NCBI GenBank assembly: GCA_900541285.1
Contig: UQJA01000038.1
Coordinates: 1-15,583 of the forward strand
Length of the DNA: 15,583 nucleotides
Reading direction: 5' to 3'
Origin: an uncultured Collinsella sp.
GTDB taxonomy: Bacteria; Actinomycetota; Coriobacteriia; Coriobacteriales; Coriobacteriaceae
Both the position numbers and the translations under genes were made by a program. Shown in pieces: positions 13,769 through 15,583 of the stretch (position 1 is the first letter of the stretch; the number at the start of each line of letters is the position of its first letter). Below the pieces are notes generated by a model that saw only the letters and a program-made list of their open reading frames with translations, did not search any database and had not been told where the DNA came from.

Positions 13769-14598
13769 GCGCAGCTCTTTTCCTCATAGGCCTTGAGGGA
13801 CTCGCCCTCTTCGGAACGGTAAGCGGCCTGGCGGGCACGAAGGTCATCCCAGTCGACCAGGGTGGCATCGAAGTCGGGGCCGTCGACGCAAGCGAACTTG
13901 GTCACGCCGCCCACCTCGACGCGGCAGCAGCCGCACATGCCGGTGCCGTCAACCATGATGGGGTTGAGCGACGCGGTGATGGGGGTGTCGTACTTCTGGG
14001 CGGTGAGGGTCGAGAACTTCATCATCGGAACGGGGCCGACGCAGAAGACCTGGCTCACGGCCTTGTCCTGCAGCAGGCGCTCCAGCGGAGCGGTGACAAC
14101 GCCCTGCTCGCCGTAGGAGCCGTCGTCAGTGGTGATGTGGATGTGGTCCTCGTCGAGGAGCTCGCGGAACTGGTCCTCCATAAGCAGGAGGTCCTTGGTG
14201 CGGGCGCCCATGATGGCGTGCACCTCGTGGCCGGTCTCGACCAGGTGCTTGGCGACCGGGAAGGCAATTGCCAGGCCGACGCCGCCGCCAATGACGGCGC
14301 AGGGGCCCTCGGCCATCTCGGTGGGAACGCCCAGCGGGCCCACGACGTCGCGCAGCGACTCGCCGGCCTCGTAGGTGGACAGCATCTCGGTGGTCTTGCC
14401 GATCACCATGAAGATGAACTCGACCCAGCCCTCGTCACCGTTCCAGCCGGCCAGGGTAAACGGGACACGCTCGCCCGTCTCGTTGGCGCGAACCATGAGG
14501 AACTGTCCAGCGTGCGCATGCTTGGCGATTGCGGGCGCCTCGATGCGGAACTTGAACACCTTCTCCGAGAACTGCGTCTTCTCCAGGATCTTATACAT
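13759..14598 (-). CDS. nfnA: NfnA-like FAD/NAD-binding ferredoxin reductase subunit
   Basis: This 279-residue protein has a ferredoxin-reductase fold: a flavin-binding domain with RVPFTL (44-49), a NAD-binding GPCAVIGGGVGLAIAFPVA (98-116), and a C-terminal cysteine region MVDGTGMCGCCRV...FACVDGPDFD (C222, C224, C225, C237) that should hold a [2Fe-2S] cluster. This layout is that of NfnA/SudB and of PyrK-like proteins. With nfnB it would form a complex moving electrons between NADH, NADPH and ferredoxin, typical of anaerobes. The ATG at 14598 is preceded on the - strand by GAGAGGGG. A TATAAT promoter lies about 105 bases upstream. Confidence 0.9.
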   Translation of the reverse strand: MYKILEKTQFSEKVFKFRIEAPAIAKHAHAGQFLMVRANETGERVPFTLAGWNGDEGWVEFIFMVIGKTTEMLSTYEAGESLRDVVGPLGVPTEMAEGPCAVIGGGVGLAIAFPVAKHLVETGHEVHAIMGARTKDLLLMEDQFRELLDEDHIHITTDDGSYGEQGVVTAPLERLLQDKAVSQVFCVGPVPMMKFSTLTAQKYDTPITASLNPIMVDGTGMCGCCRVEVGGVTKFACVDGPDFDATLVDWDDLRARQAAYRSEEGESLKAYEEKSCACH

Positions 14599-14664
14599 AG
14601 AACCCCTCTCTTGTTAGGGCGACCGAACCGTGCCTCCACGGAAATGGACGGTAGCCCGAATAAA

Positions 14665-14699
14665 ACCGTACGTGCACAGGCGTTGTGCAGACATACGGT
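14665..14699 (-). promoter_or_regulatory. Inverted repeat overlapping the predicted nfnAB transcript start
   Basis: ACCGTA (14665-14670) and TACGGT (14694-14699) enclose TGCACA (14673-14678) and TGTGCA (14684-14689), giving two nested perfect 6-base stems. On the - strand it is followed by TTTTAT. It sits just downstream of the TATAAT box, so it may be an operator or a 5'-end hairpin. I cannot assign a regulator. Confidence 0.5.
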
Positions 14700-14703
14700 G
14701 CAA

Positions 14704-14709
14704 ATTATA
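14704..14709 (-). promoter_or_regulatory. Candidate -10 box of nfnAB
   Basis: TATAAT on the - strand is an exact consensus match, placed about 105 bases before nfnA. No good -35 hexamer is seen at 16-18 bases; the sequence there is CGTAAG-like. The predicted start near 14697 falls in the inverted repeat described next to it. Confidence 0.5.
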
Positions 14710-14783
14710 CCCTCATGGACATGTCGCTTACGTGTGTCTTCGGCGGTTGGGAGCAGGGTTTATCCACTTCGGCCTACCAAACA

Positions 14784-14815
14784 GGGGCAGGTTTATTTTG
14801 GTCAGTTTTATCGGG
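14784..14815 (+). repeat. GGGGCAGGTTTATT repeat, copy B
   Basis: A relative of copy A at 984-1015 with GGGGCAGGTTTATTTTGG and AGTTTTA. Its 3' part has diverged (TCGGG instead of CCTGC). It is inverted relative to copy C, with the GC-rich hairpin between them. Confidence 0.55.
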
Positions 14816-14824
14816 TAAAACGGC

Positions 14825-14866
14825 AAAGGGGGCCGGCCTCGGGTTGTGATGAGGCCGGCCCCCTTT
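14825..14866 (-). terminator. Long GC-rich hairpin, probable terminator of pth
   Basis: AAAGGGGGCCGGCCTC (14825-14840) and GAGGCCGGCCCCCTTT (14851-14866) form a perfect 16-base stem with a 10-base loop. On the - strand a short T-containing tract (CTTTGCCGTTTTA) follows. It lies between pth and the nfnAB promoter, so it probably isolates the two transcripts. Confidence 0.65.
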
Positions 14867-14927
14867 GGGGTGCTATGTGCGTATGGCGGCGCGCGGTTTA
14901 TTGCGATGCCGCAACTGGGGCGTTTCC

Positions 14928-14959
14928 GCAGGTAAAACCTGACAAAAAAAACCTGTCCC
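14928..14959 (-). repeat. GGGACAGGTTT repeat, copy C
   Basis: On the - strand this starts GGGACAGGTTTTTTTT and ends AGGTTTTACCTGC, with about 28 of 32 positions equal to copy A. It begins 13 bases after the pth stop. With AAAACCT at the stop codon it also forms a weak hairpin ending in a T-run (14948-14974), so it may help end the pth transcript. Confidence 0.65.
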
Positions 14960-14972
14960 TAAATGGTAGGTT

Positions 14973-15583
14973 TTAGTGCTTGCCGTTGGCGGAGGCGGCG
15001 CCGTTGACGTGGTCGCGGGCATAGATCACGCCGTGCACGATCGCCAGGCCGGCGGCGTCGGCCGCGCGGACGCAGGTGTCCTGGAAATCCTCGGCCTCGC
15101 GGGCACGCAGCTGCTTAAGCACGTAGTCGGCGACGGCCATCTTGCCGGGAGGGTTGCCGATGCCGGTGCGGATGCGGCTGAAGTCGCGGCTGCCCATCTT
15201 GTCGATGATGGAACGCAGGCCGTTGTGGCCGGCGTGACCGCCGCCTACCTTGACGCGCACGTCGCCGGCGGGAATATCGAGCTCGTCGTGGATTACGAGC
15301 AGTTCCTCGGCCTTGATCTTGTACTCGCGGCAGAGCTTGGAGATGGGGCCGCCCGAGGTATTCATGTACGACTGCGGCTTGACCAGCACAATCTGGCGCT
15401 TGCCGCCCACTTCCTCGGGGTCGTTGATGTTGATGAGCGCGACCTCGGCGCCGGCCTGGTTTTTCCAGTACGTGACACCGGCCTGACGGGCCAACTCGTC
15501 GATTGCTTTGAAGCCAGCGTTGTGGCGGGTCTCGGCATATTCCTCGCCCGGGTTGCCAAGTCCGGCAACCATGCGAATCTTAA
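14973..15583 (-). CDS. pth: Peptidyl-tRNA hydrolase, start at or beyond the window edge
   Basis: Pth frees tRNA from peptidyl-tRNAs dropped by the ribosome. The visible sequence has GLGNPGEEY, TRHNAGF (catalytic His), KPQSYMNTSGGP, VIHDELDIPAGDVRVK (catalytic Asp) and GGGHAGHNGLRSI, then FSRIRTGIGNPP, all family-defining. From the first visible Met (15572) it is 199 residues, already a normal length. However, that Met falls inside the first beta strand (KIRMVAGLGNPG against the usual KLIVGLGNPG), and the frame is open to the window edge. The true start is therefore probably upstream of base 15583. The C-terminal tail is slightly long and poorly conserved. Confidence 0.92.
   Translation of the reverse strand, partial: KIRMVAGLGNPGEEYAETRHNAGFKAIDELARQAGVTYWKNQAGAEVALININDPEEVGGKRQIVLVKPQSYMNTSGGPISKLCREYKIKAEELLVIHDELDIPAGDVRVKVGGGHAGHNGLRSIIDKMGSRDFSRIRTGIGNPPGKMAVADYVLKQLRAREAEDFQDTCVRAADAAGLAIVHGVIYARDHVNGAASANGKH

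Larger units (their letters stand above)
14599..14972. other. Intergenic region of 374 bases between pth and nfnA
   Basis: No protein or RNA gene recognised. It contains the nfnAB promoter (14704-14709), a two-part inverted repeat at the predicted transcript start (14665-14699), repeat copies B (14784-14815) and C (14928-14959), and a long GC-rich hairpin (14825-14866). Confidence 0.7.

Noticed and set aside
12770..14976. Long open frames on the + strand opposite nfnA and nfnB
   Set aside because: Both are antisense shadows rich in Leu, Gly, Asp, Val and His; the - strand proteins have complete cofactor motifs.

Overview
The window is about 15.6 kb of GC-rich, gene-dense bacterial chromosome. 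Gene content and style suggest a Gram-positive actinobacterium of the class Coriobacteriia, probably close to Collinsella. The pointers are a Bacillus-type [4Fe-4S] PurF, a membrane-bound LuxR-type regulator, a surface protein with an LAATG sorting signal, an NfnAB-like transhydrogenase, and many GGGGAC-type palindromes in the gaps. The genus is an inference from gene style; no rRNA or other marker is present.

Layout on the + strand: the 3' part of purF, then purM and purN (de novo purine synthesis, purM/purN overlapping) ending at a clear terminator. An orphan galactitol-type PTS EIIA follows. Next is a membrane-anchored PpiC/SurA-type foldase and a YqeY-family protein, closed by a strong terminator. 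A five-gene polar amino-acid cluster comes after that: ATPase, Tat-type lipoprotein binding protein, two permeases and a cytidylate-kinase-like protein. It ends at a bidirectional terminator.

The central region (9.48-12.36 kb) is the most accessory-looking. A half-size LuxR-family membrane regulator on the - strand, frameshifted inside its helix-turn-helix, is divergent from a secreted beta-solenoid-like surface protein on the + strand. That protein ends in LAATG, a hydrophobic segment and a basic tail, so it is a candidate class E sortase substrate. A small palindrome lies between the two genes. Downstream is a regularly spaced, alternating four-motif array.

The right part is on the - strand: pth (peptidyl-tRNA hydrolase, start at or beyond the window edge), a 374-base gap with two repeat copies, a strong hairpin and a TATAAT promoter, then nfnA and nfnB overlapping by 10 bases.

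Most of the window is ordinary housekeeping. What the genes do not explain is the dense set of intergenic inverted repeats: at least nine elements, most with a GGGGAC/GTCCCC core, which look like one or more modular REP-like families, plus the separate TGTTACAGATTGAGAC array. I saw no tRNA, rRNA, CRISPR array, transposase or phage gene.
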